Assembly (NCBI RefSeq): GCF_001439815.1
Contig: NZ_JYLM01000004.1
Location: 460,554-524,553 of the forward strand
Length of the DNA stretch: 64,000 bases
Direction of reading: 5' to 3'
Origin: Pseudomonas orientalis
GTDB lineage: Bacteria; Pseudomonadota; Gammaproteobacteria; Pseudomonadales; Pseudomonadaceae
The position numbers and the translations under genes are program-made. Below the pieces are notes generated by a model. The model made no database searches, was not told where the DNA came from, and saw nothing but the letters and a program-made list of their open reading frames with translations. Of this stretch, positions 37,056-48,947 are shown piece by piece. The first letter of the stretch is position 1. Every line of letters starts with the position of its first letter.

Positions 37056-38392
37056 TGGGCTGCCTGGTCCGTGCCTGTTTGTTCGGCGGCCGGCAGCTTG
37101 TTTTCTACGTAGGCTTCGTCACGGATCTGACGCAACCAGGTTTGCAGCTCTTCGTCGTACTTACGGTTGCGCAGTACGGTCAGGGCTTGTTGCTCACGGG
37201 CCTGGTTGGTGTTGTCGGTGGCGCGACGGCCAAGGACTTCCAGCACATGCCAACCGTATTGAGTCTTGAACGGCTTGGACAGCACGCCTTGCGGCGTATC
37301 GGCCATGACCTGCTGGAACTCGGGCACCAGGGCTTTCGGGTCGATCCAGTTCAGGTCGCCGCCGTTGAGGGCCGAGCCTGGGTCTTCCGAAAAGCTCTTG
37401 GCCAGGGTGGCGAAGTCTTCACCGCTTTCGATGCGGTCATAGATCTTCTGCGCCAGTTCCTTGGTTTGTGCCTCGGTGCGGATTTCGCTTGGCTTGACCA
37501 GGATGTGACGAACATGGACTTCGTCTTTCAGCGAGGTCTCGCCGCCGCGCTTGCCGAGCAGCTTGAGGATGATAAAACCGCCAGGGGTACGCGCCGGTTG
37601 GGTGATGTCACCCACGTTCATCGCACTCAGCTCACGGTCGAACGGCGGTGGCAACTGCGCGGCTTTACGCCAGCCCATGTCACCACCGTCGAGCGCGTTG
37701 TCGCTGCCGGACTGGGCAATCGCCATTTGAGCGAAATCAGCACCCGCCTTGAGGCGATCATAGATCGCCTGGGTCTTGGCCGCGGCGGCGTTGAGCTGCT
37801 CGGCGTTGGCGCTGTCCGGTGTCGGGATCAGGATATTGGCCAGGTGCAGCTCTTCGGAGAGTTGCATCTTGCCCAGGTCCGAAGCCAGGAAGTTCTTCAC
37901 TTCCTGTTCCGACACCTGCACCCGCTCCGCTACGCGACGCTGGCGCACACGGCTGATGATCATTTCACGCTTGATCTGGTCACGTGCGTCCTCATAGGAC
38001 AGGCCGTCGTGCGCCAGGGCTGCGCGGAACTGATCGATGCTCATGTTGTTGCGTTGAGCGATGGTGCCGACGGCCTGGTTCAGTTCTTCGTCCGAAATAC
38101 GGATGCCGGAACGTTCGCCGATCTGCAGTTGCAGGTTTTCGACGATCAGGCGCTCCAGCACCTGGGGTTCCAGGACGCTGGTCGGCGGCACGCCACCGCC
38201 ACGCTTGGCGATGGTCTGCTGAACTTCCTTGACCCGCTGGTCCAGCTGGCTCTGCATGATCACGTCGTTATCGACGATGGCTGCGACTTTATCCAGCTGT
38301 TGCACCGCGGCATGCGCCGAGGCGGCACCCAGGAACAGCGCGCCCAGCACTAGCGGGCGCAAGCACTCAGAAAGCTTTGTCTTCACGTTCAC
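37052..38392 (-). CDS. surA: periplasmic chaperone and PPIase SurA
   Basis: Folds outer-membrane proteins, LptD among them. Signal peptide around [23 protein letters not shown]-terminal chaperone domain, and two parvulin domains ([13 protein letters not shown] marks the second). No ATG is available at the start: GTG codons at 38392 and 38386 and a TTG at 38404 are in frame. I chose 38392 for its AAGG at 5 nt; 38386 (MKTKLSE...) is nearly as likely. It overlaps the end of lptD. Confidence 0.95.
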   Translation of the reverse strand: MNVKTKLSECLRPLVLGALFLGAASAHAAVQQLDKVAAIVDNDVIMQSQLDQRVKEVQQTIAKRGGGVPPTSVLEPQVLERLIVENLQLQIGERSGIRISDEELNQAVGTIAQRNNMSIDQFRAALAHDGLSYEDARDQIKREMIISRVRQRRVAERVQVSEQEVKNFLASDLGKMQLSEELHLANILIPTPDSANAEQLNAAAAKTQAIYDRLKAGADFAQMAIAQSGSDNALDGGDMGWRKAAQLPPPFDRELSAMNVGDITQPARTPGGFIILKLLGKRGGETSLKDEVHVRHILVKPSEIRTEAQTKELAQKIYDRIESGEDFATLAKSFSEDPGSALNGGDLNWIDPKALVPEFQQVMADTPQGVLSKPFKTQYGWHVLEVLGRRATDNTNQAREQQALTVLRNRKYDEELQTWLRQIRDEAYVENKLPAAEQTGTDQAAQ

Positions 38393-41183
38393 GATAACCT
38401 TCAATGCCTTTGTCGAGGAAGCTCTCTACCTTGGCGCCGGTCAGGCCGCCGAGTCCTTTGAGGACGATCTGGAAGAAGAGCCCGTGGTCACCCTTTTCGT
38501 TAAGCGGGGCGATCTGGCTGTATTCGTCGTTGGAAACCCAGTAACGGTTGATGACGCGCAGTTTCCAGCAGCAGTTGTCGTACTCGAAACCACCAAAGGC
38601 TTCCAGAGTACGGTTACGTGCATAGTCATACTGCCAGCGGGTGATCAGGTTCCACTGTGGAATGATCGGCCACATCATCGAGAAGTCGTGCTGCTGGATT
38701 TTGTAGTAATCCTTCACGTAGTTCGGCTCGCCTGGTTGGCCGTAGTCACCACCGAACTGCCATTTGTTGGCCAGCTGGTTATAGACGATCTGGTCGTTGC
38801 GATAGCGATAACCGAGGTTGATCACCTTGTTCGGGTCGTTTTCCGGCTGATAGTGGAACATCGCGCTGCCGGACCGTGGGGCGTGGCTCTCGGTGTCCCA
38901 GTTGTAGTCGGCAGTGGCGCGCCAGTCGCGGTTGAAGTGGAATTCGTATTCCAGCGCGATAGGCGATACGTCGGTACGCGCGTCATCACGATCGGCGGCC
39001 AGTACGCCTGGCAGTTGAACCTCACGGTCCTTGAAGTACACGGCCTGACCTACCGACACGCGTTGGCGCTCAAAGCCGTTATCTTCGATCCAGCGGCTGG
39101 TGACGCCCAGGGACAGCTTGTTCTCGTCACCGATCCGGTCGTTGCCGCTGAAGCGGTTGTCGCGGAACAATGAAGAATAACTGAACGAGTATTCACTGGT
39201 ATCAAACACCGGAATATCGCTCTGGTCCTTGTTCGGTACGTAGAGGTAGTAGGCTCGCGGTTCGAGGGTCTGGTTGAAGTCCTTGCCGAACAAATTGGTT
39301 TTGCGATCGAAGTAAAGCCCACTGTCTATGCTGGCGATAGGTACCGCGCGGTCTTGGGAGCTGTTGAACACCCCGCCAGCGTAAGGAGCTGCTCCAGGCT
39401 GAGCAGCGGCCCGCTGCGCGACGATGATGTCATTCTTACCTGAGCTATCCAAATCAAGATCATATTTGGTGTAGACGTACTTGAGCTTCGGCGTAATAAA
39501 ACCGTAGGTCCAGTTCATCGGGTATTCGACGGCTGGAGCAACGTTCAGGCGAGTACCGTTGGCCCGGGTAAGACCCAAAACGTTGGTGTCCAGGCGAGCC
39601 GTTTTGTCGCCGTTCTCGTCTGTAAAGATACCGTTTTGCAAGTCACGATCAAAGCGTACGGCTTCGGTTTCATAACTGAAGTTCAAGCCGCCCGGATGAA
39701 ACGGCAGCTGGCCGTTCAGCGTGAGCTGCGGCAACCGGTCATACGGCGTGATCTGAGAGATTGTGGACAGCTGGTACGCCTGGACATTCAGGCGAGCCTG
39801 ATAAGAATCGCCCCGATACGTCAGGGAGCCCTGCTGGTTCAGGAAGTCCCGGTTCTGGACACCCTCCTCAAAGGTCTTCAAGTCCTGGAAGTAGTAAGGG
39901 TCGCTGATCTTGGTGTAATCCACCTGGGACGTCAGGCGCGAATCCAACCCACCCCTGTGCTGCCAGTTGAGCATGTAGCGGGTTTTTTCGTAGTCGGTCT
40001 GGTTCTTGCGCTCGTCGTTGTCGTCGTTCAGGTACGCCCCGCCGAACTGGCCTTCGCTGGATTTGGTGAGGTAGCGGAATTCGCCTTCCATCAACAAGCC
40101 GCGCTTGGTCATGTATTGCGGGTACAACGTGGCGTCGTAGTTCGGTGCCAGGTTGAAGTAGTACGGCGTCACGAGGGTAAAGCCAGTCTCGCTGCCGGTG
40201 CTGAAGCTCGGCGGCAGGAAGCCGGACTGACGACGATCGTCAATCGGGAAATAGATGTAAGGGGTGTACAGGATCGGGATGTTCTTGACCCGCAACGTCG
40301 CGTTGGTGGCCGTACCGAAACCGGTCGCCGGGTTCAACGTGATGTTGTTGCCCTTGAGCTGCCAGGCGTTGCTGTCCGGCTCGCACGTGGTGTACGTACC
40401 GTCCTTGAGACGGATGATCGCGTTCTCGGCACGCTTGGCGTACAGCGCGTTACCGCGGATACGCGACTTGTGCATCACGTACTCGGCGTTGTCGATCTGG
40501 GCGGCGCCGGTGTCGAGCTGGACCTGGGCACGGTCGCCCACGATCAGCGCGCCGTTGTCACGCAGACGCACGTTGCCGTTCAGCTCGCCACGGTTCTCGG
40601 CCTGGTACAGGTTGGCTTCGTCGGACTCCAGCTGCATGCTGCCCTGGCGCATGACAACGTCACCGGCCAGCGTGGCGACCTGCTGTTCCTGCTCGTAACG
40701 AGAGGCCTTGGCACCGATGAAGGTCGGCGCATCGCTCTTGTTCGTCTTGTCATTCATGCCAGGACGCGTCGGCTCGATGTAGGCACCGCCGCAGTAAGGG
40801 CCGGTTTCGGCCAGCTGTGCTGCGGTCAGTTTCTCGCGAGGCACCCAGTCCAGGTGGCTGTAGTCTTTGCTGCGCGAACGCAGCCCACGGCCCTTGGCTT
40901 CGGTGACCAGCATGGTCTTGGGCTCGGCGTCGACGCTGCCGCCAGCCTCGCCCTGCGGCGTGCTGTTGGCCGAGCTGACGGCAGAACCGTCATGCACCGG
41001 GCGCGGTGGCAATGGGGCGGCGGCCGTCTTCGGCGCGCAATCCCAGGCACCCGAAGCAGAGACTGAGCAGTCATACTGTTCCGCGGCGACCACGAATGAG
41101 GTGGCGAAAGGTTGCAAGGCCAGCAGACTGCCGGTTACCAGCAACGGAAATTTTCTACGAAACGCGGGGGATTTCAATGCCAT
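38367..41183 (-). CDS. lptD: LPS-assembly protein LptD
   Basis: 938-residue outer-membrane translocon that inserts LPS with LptE. Signal peptide from the ATG at 41183 ([18 protein letters not shown]). N-terminal periplasmic LptA-like jellyroll (about 160-300) and a C-terminal 26-strand barrel. Disulphide Cys are visible: [15 protein letters not shown] near the mature N-terminus and [15 protein letters not shown] near the C-terminus. Long Asn/Asp-rich pseudomonad barrel loops. First gene of the lptD-surA-pdxA-rsmA operon; divergent from amgK. Confidence 0.97.
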   Translation of the reverse strand: MALKSPAFRRKFPLLVTGSLLALQPFATSFVVAAEQYDCSVSASGAWDCAPKTAAAPLPPRPVHDGSAVSSANSTPQGEAGGSVDAEPKTMLVTEAKGRGLRSRSKDYSHLDWVPREKLTAAQLAETGPYCGGAYIEPTRPGMNDKTNKSDAPTFIGAKASRYEQEQQVATLAGDVVMRQGSMQLESDEANLYQAENRGELNGNVRLRDNGALIVGDRAQVQLDTGAAQIDNAEYVMHKSRIRGNALYAKRAENAIIRLKDGTYTTCEPDSNAWQLKGNNITLNPATGFGTATNATLRVKNIPILYTPYIYFPIDDRRQSGFLPPSFSTGSETGFTLVTPYYFNLAPNYDATLYPQYMTKRGLLMEGEFRYLTKSSEGQFGGAYLNDDNDERKNQTDYEKTRYMLNWQHRGGLDSRLTSQVDYTKISDPYYFQDLKTFEEGVQNRDFLNQQGSLTYRGDSYQARLNVQAYQLSTISQITPYDRLPQLTLNGQLPFHPGGLNFSYETEAVRFDRDLQNGIFTDENGDKTARLDTNVLGLTRANGTRLNVAPAVEYPMNWTYGFITPKLKYVYTKYDLDLDSSGKNDIIVAQRAAAQPGAAPYAGGVFNSSQDRAVPIASIDSGLYFDRKTNLFGKDFNQTLEPRAYYLYVPNKDQSDIPVFDTSEYSFSYSSLFRDNRFSGNDRIGDENKLSLGVTSRWIEDNGFERQRVSVGQAVYFKDREVQLPGVLAADRDDARTDVSPIALEYEFHFNRDWRATADYNWDTESHAPRSGSAMFHYQPENDPNKVINLGYRYRNDQIVYNQLANKWQFGGDYGQPGEPNYVKDYYKIQQHDFSMMWPIIPQWNLITRWQYDYARNRTLEAFGGFEYDNCCWKLRVINRYWVSNDEYSQIAPLNEKGDHGLFFQIVLKGLGGLTGAKVESFLDKGIEGYREREDKAF

Positions 41184-41313
41184 CTTATTAGTCCGGGCTT
41201 CCTGCGTGCCATCTGCCCGCGGTTTGGGCCGCACGCCTCTCGATGGTCTGAAAAAGATGCGTGATAATAAAGCATGCCCCGCTTGACGGCTAGCGCCGTC
41301 GGAGACCCTTGTA

Positions 41314-43010
<1,697 letters not shown>

Positions 43011-43011
43011 G

Positions 43012-43779
43012 ATGTTGTGGCCAGGGACGCTGATCGGCGCCGGGGCTGGCTTTGCGATTGCCAGTATTCCGGGGGCTTTGTTGGGTGCATTGCTGGGGCA
43101 GGCGCTGGACCGGCGTCTGCAATTGCACAGTTGGGCGCAGTTGCGCGAACGTCTTGGCGGGCGCCCCGCGTTGCGCAACGACGAATTGTTGTTCGTGCTG
43201 CTGGGGCGCCTGGCCAAAAGCAATGGCCGCATTGTGGACGGCCATATCCAGCAGGCGCGCCAGGAAATGCGCGCGCTGGACATGACCGAGCCGGCCCAGC
43301 GCCGAGCCATCATGGCCTTTAATCGCGGCAAGTCCGGCACCGACCGGGTGCGCCGTTATCTGCGCGTGCTCAAGTCGCAACCCCATGCCGCCGAGGGCGT
43401 TCTACGTGCCTGCTGGCGTATGGCGTGGGCGGACGGCCGGGCGGATGAGGCCGAGCGTGACCTGATCGAGTTGTGGGGTAAATGGCTGGGCTGGACGCCG
43501 CAACAAATCCGCGCGTTGGCCTCCGATTACGCGCCGGCGCGCAAGCCGTTGGTCAATCGTGCCGGGGCTTATCAGGAGGCGTTGCGCATTCTTGGGGTGA
43601 CGGCGACCGCTGAGCCTTCGGCGATCAAGCGCGCCTATCGCCGCCTGCTCAGCCGCCACCATCCGGACAAGATCGCCGGCAGCGGCGCCAGCCCCGCGCA
43701 AGTGCGCGAGGCGACCGAGCGTACCCGCGAGTTGCATAACGCCTATGCGTTGATTCGCGAGCGACGGGACTTTCGCTGA
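43012..43779 (+). CDS. DjlA-like TerB and DnaJ domain protein
   Basis: 255 residues. The Gly-rich hydrophobic N-terminus (LIGAGAGFAIASIPGALLGALLG) is a membrane anchor like that of DjlA. A central TerB-like domain (about 65-165) is followed by a C-terminal J domain with the HPD motif in RRLLSRHHPDKIAG. Probably a membrane-bound co-chaperone that recruits DnaK. Starts 1 nt after murU and is co-transcribed with it. Confidence 0.9.
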   Translation: MLWPGTLIGAGAGFAIASIPGALLGALLGQALDRRLQLHSWAQLRERLGGRPALRNDELLFVLLGRLAKSNGRIVDGHIQQARQEMRALDMTEPAQRRAIMAFNRGKSGTDRVRRYLRVLKSQPHAAEGVLRACWRMAWADGRADEAERDLIELWGKWLGWTPQQIRALASDYAPARKPLVNRAGAYQEALRILGVTATAEPSAIKRAYRRLLSRHHPDKIAGSGASPAQVREATERTRELHNAYALIRERRDFR

Positions 43780-43793
43780 TAGTGCCGATCAAA

Positions 43794-43883
43794 TGTGGGA
43801 GGAGGCTTGCCCCCGATGGCGGTGTATCAGTTGCCACATTTGTTGGCTGACACACCGCTATCGGGGGCAAGCCCCCTCCCACA
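43794..43883. repeat. REPIN, TGTGGGAGGGGGCTTG type
   Basis: Inverted arms TGTGGGAGGAGGCTTGCCCC (43794 on; one substitution) and its complement ending at 43883, between convergent djlA-like and DUF3530 genes. Confidence 0.93.
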
Positions 43884-43913
43884 TTGGTAATTCGACGCTT
43901 TCGAAAAATGTGG

Positions 43914-44882
43914 TCAATCGGCCTGCGGGCTCAACCAGCCGCGCACTCGCCGATATAGCTGCTCCTGCTGGGCGGCATCATTGCCGGGCAGGGCGTGGAG
44001 TTGCACCTGCTTGTAGCCGTCATTCTTGCCGCGTTTGGCCGCCTGGAGTCGGGCCAATGCGTTTTTGCCGTCCTGGGCGCCGTCCTGGTAGAACACATCC
44101 GCAGTAGGCACTTTGAGCGCCGGCGCCAATTGCTGCAGGTCCGGTTGACGCGCGGCGGGTGTCTTCCCGGCCACCATCACCAGTTTCTGCACCTGGGTGG
44201 GTTGTTTCTCGCTCAGATAGCGCGCAGCCCACCATGCGCCGGTACCGTGGCCGAGCAGTGCCACACTGCGGGCGCCCTGGGTCTGGGCGAAGGCGACGGC
44301 CGCATTGATGCGGTCGAAGATACGTTTGGCGTCGGTCTTGTCCTGTTCATCGGCGCCCGGTACCACCGCCGGGTCGGTGCCTTCGGCTTCCGCGCTGGCG
44401 GCCTGTTCAACCGGTTTGGCGACCGTGCTGCCGTCCTTGCTGCTGGTATCGACCGCCGCCTGGGGCGGTTCGATGACCCGTGGCGGCAGGGTATCCAGGT
44501 TGACGTCCGGCAGTGACAGGCTGAGGGTGCCCCAGGCCGCATCCGGCAGTTTGCGACGCAACGGGCCGATTGCTTGCGGCCAGTCGGCATTTTCGCCGGC
44601 GCCTGGCACGATGATCACCACGCCTTGGGGGGCGGCACCGTTGGCGGGCTTCCACAGGGCCAGGAACGAATCGCTGCCGGCCTGCAATTGTTGTTGTTCC
44701 TGTTGCGCAACCTGGCGTTCGAGGGCGCGGGCTTCTGCCTCGCTGCGCTCGGGCAAGGGCTGGCGTTCGGCGGGTTTTTCCGCGACGGGTGCTGGCGCGT
44801 CGGCGGCTTGAACAGAAAAGGCGCTGGTAAATAGCAGCGACAGGCACAATGCTGGCAGTGCCGAACGGTTTCGAGGTGGCAT
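43914..44882 (-). CDS. DUF3530 family secreted alpha/beta-hydrolase-like protein
   Basis: 322 residues with a signal peptide (LPALCLSLLFTSAFSVQAADA). A charged Ala/Glu/Gln-rich segment (about 28-70) and a Pro/Ala/Glu-rich insert (about 135-175) flank a hydrolase-like core. GVVIIVPGAGENADW resembles the oxyanion-hole region. The nucleophile elbow reads LLGHGTGAW: Gly stands where Ser is expected in G-x-S-x-G. Likely periplasmic. Function unknown. Divergent from the agtS gene with only 77 bp between. Confidence 0.85.
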   Translation of the reverse strand: MPPRNRSALPALCLSLLFTSAFSVQAADAPAPVAEKPAERQPLPERSEAEARALERQVAQQEQQQLQAGSDSFLALWKPANGAAPQGVVIIVPGAGENADWPQAIGPLRRKLPDAAWGTLSLSLPDVNLDTLPPRVIEPPQAAVDTSSKDGSTVAKPVEQAASAEAEGTDPAVVPGADEQDKTDAKRIFDRINAAVAFAQTQGARSVALLGHGTGAWWAARYLSEKQPTQVQKLVMVAGKTPAARQPDLQQLAPALKVPTADVFYQDGAQDGKNALARLQAAKRGKNDGYKQVQLHALPGNDAAQQEQLYRRVRGWLSPQAD

Positions 44883-44959
44883 CGTTAAATCCCGGCCGGA
44901 AATGATTCCAGCAGCCTAATGGGTTGATCGGTATTTGTCAGTGATGTGAGACGTGGATC

Positions 44960-46954
44960 ATGGGTTTTCGCTTGCTGCTGGTTATCGGCTGTCTGTGTGT
45001 TGCCTTGATGGGCAACGCCGCGCCTGGCCCCGTCGCGCCCCAGGCGCAACTGAATGCGCAGCAGCGTGAGTGGCTGGCGCAGCACCCGCAATTAAGAGTG
45101 GGCCTGGTATTGCAGGCACCCTACGCGCAATACGACCGACGGCTGCAGCGGTTGTCCGGGGCCAATGTCGAGTTGATGCAGTGGCTGGCCAAGGCGCTGG
45201 GCATCGAGCTGACCTGGCGCAACTTTCCCGATCAGCAGCAGTTGGAAGCCGCCGTGCGCTATGGCGAGGTGGACATCGCCCCCGGCCTGCAGCAAACCCC
45301 GGCCGGCTTGCGCCTGTGGTTGTTCAGCGACCCTTATATGCGTGTGCCCCAGCATATCGTCGGTATCCGCGAAGGCGGCGGTGCGGTGGAACTGGAAAAA
45401 CTCGACACGCAATCGCGCATCGCGGTGCGCATGCCCAGCACGGTGGCCGACTACCTGCGCAGCACGTATCCCAACCTCAACCTGCAAGGCGTGCCCATGG
45501 AGCGCCAGGCGCTGCAGTTATTGGTGAGCCGCCAGGCCCGTTATGCGGTGGTGGATGAGGCGCAACTGGGCCGGTTGTCCGGCGAGGCGGAGTTCGCGGG
45601 ATTGGCGGTGGTCGGCGATATCGGCCTGCCGCAGTTACTGCGGGTGGCCACGCGGCGCGAGTGGCCGGAACTGGCGAGCATCATGCAAAGCGCGTTGCGG
45701 GCGATACCTGCCCGCGACCTGGACCAATTGCACAGCCGCTGGCTGCAACCCCAGTACCCGCGTCTATCGGACGCCATGGGTTTGTGGAAAAACCTCAGCG
45801 TGCTGTTGGGGTTGTTACTGCTCGCCAGCCTCGCGGCGCTGCTCTGGCAGCGCCGCCAGCAGCGCAGCCTGGAGCACGCCCTGTTGGCGGCGCGGGAAGA
45901 AAGCGCCGCGCGTGCCGCCGGTGCCGAAGCCTTGCAGTTGACGCAGTTTTCCATCGATCAGAGTACGGTCGGCATCCTGTGGGTCAATTGGGACAGTCAC
46001 GTGCGTTACGCCAATCGCGCCGCCGAAACCATGCTCGGCTATGGTCCTGGCGCATTGATCGAGCGACCGCTGATCGATGTTGACCCCGCCCTGAGCATGG
46101 ACCGCTGGCTCAACCTGTGGAAGCGTGCGCGTGCCAGCGAGGAGGGCGCGCAGACCTTCGCCACCGATTGCCTGCGCGCCGACGGCAGCATCCTGCCCGC
46201 CGATGTGTCATTGAGTTTCCTGCGCTTTGCCGACGGCGAATACCTGGTGGTTTACCTGACTGACGTCACCGAACGCCGCCGTTATGTGGCCGCCTTGCTG
46301 CAAAGCGAGGCCCAGTTGCGCGAATTGTCAGCCCACCTGGAAACGGTGCGCGAAGAAGAAAAGGCGCGTATCGCCCGCGAGGTACACGACGAACTCGGGC
46401 AGATGCTCACCGTGCTCAAACTGGAAACCTCAATGTGCGAATTGACCTATGCGCAACTCGATCCGGGCCTGAACGAGCGCCTGAACAGCATGAAGCGCCT
46501 GATCGCCCAGCTCTTTCAATTGGTCCGTGATGTCGCCACCGCGCTGCGCCCGCCGATTCTCGACGCCGGCATTGCCTCGGCCATCGAATGGCAGGCGCGA
46601 CGCTTCGAAGCGCGCACGCAGATTCCCTGCCTGGTACGCGTCCCGGAAAACCCGCCGCTGCTGAGCGACGCCAAGGCCATCGGCCTGTTCCGCATCCTGC
46701 AGGAGGCGCTGACCAATGTGATGCGCCATGCCCGGGCGCATACTGTGGAACTGACGCTGGACGTGCACGGCCCGAACCTGCGGCTGACCATCAGCGATGA
46801 CGGCATCGGCTTCGTGCAGGCCCAAGGGCGACCGGTCTCGTTCGGGCTGGTCGGCATGCGCGAGCGGGTGCTGATCATGGGCGGGCAACTGAGCCTGGTC
46901 AGCGAGTTGGGGGAGGGCACCACCTTGAGCGTCACGGTGCCGTTGGATGCATAA
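44960..46954 (+). CDS. agtS: sensor histidine kinase AgtS
   Basis: 664 residues. Signal peptide or first TM (LLLVIGCLCVALMGNAA), periplasmic SBP_bac_3 sensor domain (about 30-270), TM helix (NLSVLLGLLLLASLAALL), PAS domain (about 325-440), HisKA_3 dimerisation domain with REVHDELGQMLTVLKLE (phospho-His), and HATPase with SDDGIGF and GLVGMRERVLIMGG. Hybrid of amino-acid-binding sensor and NarX-type kinase. With the NarL-type regulator 18 nt downstream and the agt transporter next, it matches AgtSR of P. aeruginosa (PA0600-PA0601), which senses 5-aminovalerate and GABA. Confidence 0.9.
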   Translation: MGFRLLLVIGCLCVALMGNAAPGPVAPQAQLNAQQREWLAQHPQLRVGLVLQAPYAQYDRRLQRLSGANVELMQWLAKALGIELTWRNFPDQQQLEAAVRYGEVDIAPGLQQTPAGLRLWLFSDPYMRVPQHIVGIREGGGAVELEKLDTQSRIAVRMPSTVADYLRSTYPNLNLQGVPMERQALQLLVSRQARYAVVDEAQLGRLSGEAEFAGLAVVGDIGLPQLLRVATRREWPELASIMQSALRAIPARDLDQLHSRWLQPQYPRLSDAMGLWKNLSVLLGLLLLASLAALLWQRRQQRSLEHALLAAREESAARAAGAEALQLTQFSIDQSTVGILWVNWDSHVRYANRAAETMLGYGPGALIERPLIDVDPALSMDRWLNLWKRARASEEGAQTFATDCLRADGSILPADVSLSFLRFADGEYLVVYLTDVTERRRYVAALLQSEAQLRELSAHLETVREEEKARIAREVHDELGQMLTVLKLETSMCELTYAQLDPGLNERLNSMKRLIAQLFQLVRDVATALRPPILDAGIASAIEWQARRFEARTQIPCLVRVPENPPLLSDAKAIGLFRILQEALTNVMRHARAHTVELTLDVHGPNLRLTISDDGIGFVQAQGRPVSFGLVGMRERVLIMGGQLSLVSELGEGTTLSVTVPLDA

Positions 46955-46972
46955 CGATAAGAGGAAAGCCCT

Positions 46973-47602
46973 GTGATCCGCGTACTGGTAGCCGAAGACC
47001 ACACGATTGTCCGGGAAGGCATCAAGCAATTGATCGGCCTGGCCAAGGACCTGCTGGTGGTAGGCGAAGCGAGCAATGGCGAGCAATTGCTGGAGACCCT
47101 GCGCCATGTGCCGTGCGAGGTGGTGTTGCTGGATATCTCCATGCCCGGTGTGAATGGCCTGGAGGCCATCGCGCGTATTCGGGCGTTGAGCAACCCGCCG
47201 GCGATCCTGGTGCTGTCCATGCACGATGAAGCGCAAATGGCCGCTCGCGCCCTGAAGGTGGGCGCGGCCGGGTATGCCACCAAGGACAGCGACCCGGCAT
47301 TGCTGCTGATGGCGATTCGCAAGGTCGCGGCGGGCGGGCGCTATATCGACCCGGATCTGGCAGACCGCATGGTCTTCGAAGTCGGCCTGACGGACTCGCG
47401 TCCCTTGCACTCGCTGCTGTCGGAGCGCGAATTCTCGGTGTTCGAACGTCTGGCACAAGGCGCCAACGTCAACGACATTGCCCTGCAGCTGGCCCTGAGC
47501 AGTAAAACCATCAGCACCCACAAGGCGCGCTTGATGCAAAAGCTCAATATCACCTCCCTGGCCGAGCTGGTGAAATACGCCATGGAACACAAGCTGCTGT
47601 AG
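46973..47602 (+). CDS. agtR: NarL/FixJ-type response regulator AgtR
   Basis: 209 residues from a GTG. Receiver domain with acidic pair AEDH and phospho-acceptor Asp54 (VVLLDISMPG). C-terminal LuxR-type HTH (SEREFSVFERLAQGANVNDIAL in parts: LSEREFSVF, then LSSKTISTHKARLMQKL). Cognate regulator of AgtS. A GTAGGG-CGAT-CCCTAC dyad 80 nt past its stop and upstream of agtA is a candidate binding site. Confidence 0.92.
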   Translation: MIRVLVAEDHTIVREGIKQLIGLAKDLLVVGEASNGEQLLETLRHVPCEVVLLDISMPGVNGLEAIARIRALSNPPAILVLSMHDEAQMAARALKVGAAGYATKDSDPALLLMAIRKVAAGGRYIDPDLADRMVFEVGLTDSRPLHSLLSEREFSVFERLAQGANVNDIALQLALSSKTISTHKARLMQKLNITSLAELVKYAMEHKLL

Positions 47603-47681
47603 CGGCGTATCCATTAACGACACCGGGCAAGCGCCGCCCGGCACAGGCTTGTCGTTGCACTGTCCCATGCCCGCCATCCGT

Positions 47682-47697
47682 GTAGGGCGATCCCTAC
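47682..47697 (+). promoter_or_regulatory. GTAGGG-CGAT-CCCTAC dyad, candidate AgtR operator
   Basis: Perfect 6-bp arms with a 4-bp centre, 68 bp upstream of the agtA -10-like element. The arm TAGGG/CCCTA resembles half sites used by NarL-family regulators. Assignment to AgtR is by position. Confidence 0.5.
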
Positions 47698-47763
47698 CCC
47701 GAACCTTCCATCCGGCTGATGTGATTCTCTCCTGGCCCCCGATTTCCGGGGCCTCGCGCCTGG

Positions 47764-47773
47764 ACTACGCTTG
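47764..47773 (+). promoter_or_regulatory. agtA sigma-S-like -10 (CTACGCTT)
   Basis: CTACGCTT fits the CTAYRCTT extended -10 of RpoS promoters exactly. The 14-mer CTACGCTTGTGCCA ends 29 nt before the agtA ATG. A near-identical 14-mer precedes the alcohol dehydrogenase at the same distance. Confidence 0.5.
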
Positions 47774-47806
47774 TGCCACAGCGGTCCAAAATACAAAGGT
47801 GCGGGT

Positions 47807-48919
47807 ATGAGCGAGGCGGATACAAATGATGTGCTGGTCAGCTTTCGTGGCGTGCAGAAAAGCTACGATGGCGAAAACCTGATCGTCAAAGACCTCAACC
47901 TGGAGATTCGCAAGGGCGAGTTCCTCACCCTGCTCGGGCCGTCCGGCTCCGGCAAGACCACCAGCCTGATGATGCTGGCCGGTTTTGAAACACCCACCGC
48001 CGGTGAGATCCAGCTGGCCGGCCGCTCGATCAATAACGTGCCGCCCCACAAGCGCGACATCGGCATGGTGTTCCAGAACTACGCACTGTTTCCGCACATG
48101 ACCGTGGCCGAGAACCTGGCGTTTCCCCTGTCCGTGCGTGGCTTGAGCAAGACCGACATCAGCGAGCGGGTCAAGCGCGTGCTGAGCATGGTCCAGCTCG
48201 ACGCCTTCGCCCAGCGCTACCCGGCGCAACTGTCCGGTGGCCAGCAACAGCGGGTGGCATTGGCCCGCGCCTTGGTGTTCGAGCCGCAGCTGGTGCTGAT
48301 GGACGAACCCCTCGGCGCCCTCGACAAGCAACTGCGCGAACACATGCAGATGGAAATCAAGCACCTGCATCAGCGCCTCGGCGTGACCGTGGTGTATGTG
48401 ACCCACGACCAGGGCGAAGCCTTGACCATGTCCGACCGCGTGGCGGTATTCCACCAGGGCGAAATCCAGCAGATCGCCGCACCGCGCAGCCTGTATGAAG
48501 AACCGAAGAATACCTTTGTGGCCAACTTCATCGGCGAAAACAATCGGCTCAATGGCCGTCTGCACAGCCACACCGGCGAGCGCTGTGTGGTGGAGCTGGC
48601 GCGCGGCGAGAAGGTCGAGGCGCTGGCGGTGAACGTAGGCCCGATCGGCGGCCCGGTGACCCTGTCGGTGCGGCCGGAGCGCGTCAGCCTCAATGGTGCC
48701 AGCGGCAGCTGCATCAACCGCTTCTCCGGGCGGGTGGCGGAGTTCATCTACCTGGGCGACCACGTGCGTGTGCGCCTGGAAGTCTGCGGCAAGACCGATT
48801 TTTTCGTGAAACAACCGATCGCCGAGCTGGACCCGGCCCTGACGGTCGGCGACGTGGTACCGATTGGCTGGCAAGTCGAGCACGTTCGCGCACTCGACCC
48901 ACTTTTAGAGGCGAATTGA
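47807..48919 (+). CDS. agtA: ABC transporter ATP-binding protein AgtA
   Basis: 370 residues of the PotA/CysA-type importer ATPases. Walker A LGPSGSGKTTSLMML, signature LSGGQQQRVALARAL, Walker B LVLMDEPLGALDKQ, and a C-terminal TOBE domain (about 280-360). The start at 47807 has AAGGTG upstream. First gene of a four-gene importer following AgtSR; homologues transport 5-aminovalerate and GABA. The polyamine-type ancestry of the family makes putrescine-like substrates a fallback. Confidence 0.92.
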   Translation: MSEADTNDVLVSFRGVQKSYDGENLIVKDLNLEIRKGEFLTLLGPSGSGKTTSLMMLAGFETPTAGEIQLAGRSINNVPPHKRDIGMVFQNYALFPHMTVAENLAFPLSVRGLSKTDISERVKRVLSMVQLDAFAQRYPAQLSGGQQQRVALARALVFEPQLVLMDEPLGALDKQLREHMQMEIKHLHQRLGVTVVYVTHDQGEALTMSDRVAVFHQGEIQQIAAPRSLYEEPKNTFVANFIGENNRLNGRLHSHTGERCVVELARGEKVEALAVNVGPIGGPVTLSVRPERVSLNGASGSCINRFSGRVAEFIYLGDHVRVRLEVCGKTDFFVKQPIAELDPALTVGDVVPIGWQVEHVRALDPLLEAN

Positions 48920-48947
48920 TCGCCCCCTGGCTTCACCAACCCTGCAC

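Noticed and set aside
39636..41066. 476-codon frame antisense to lptD
   Set aside because: Overlaps a full-length lptD with conserved cysteines and signal peptide.
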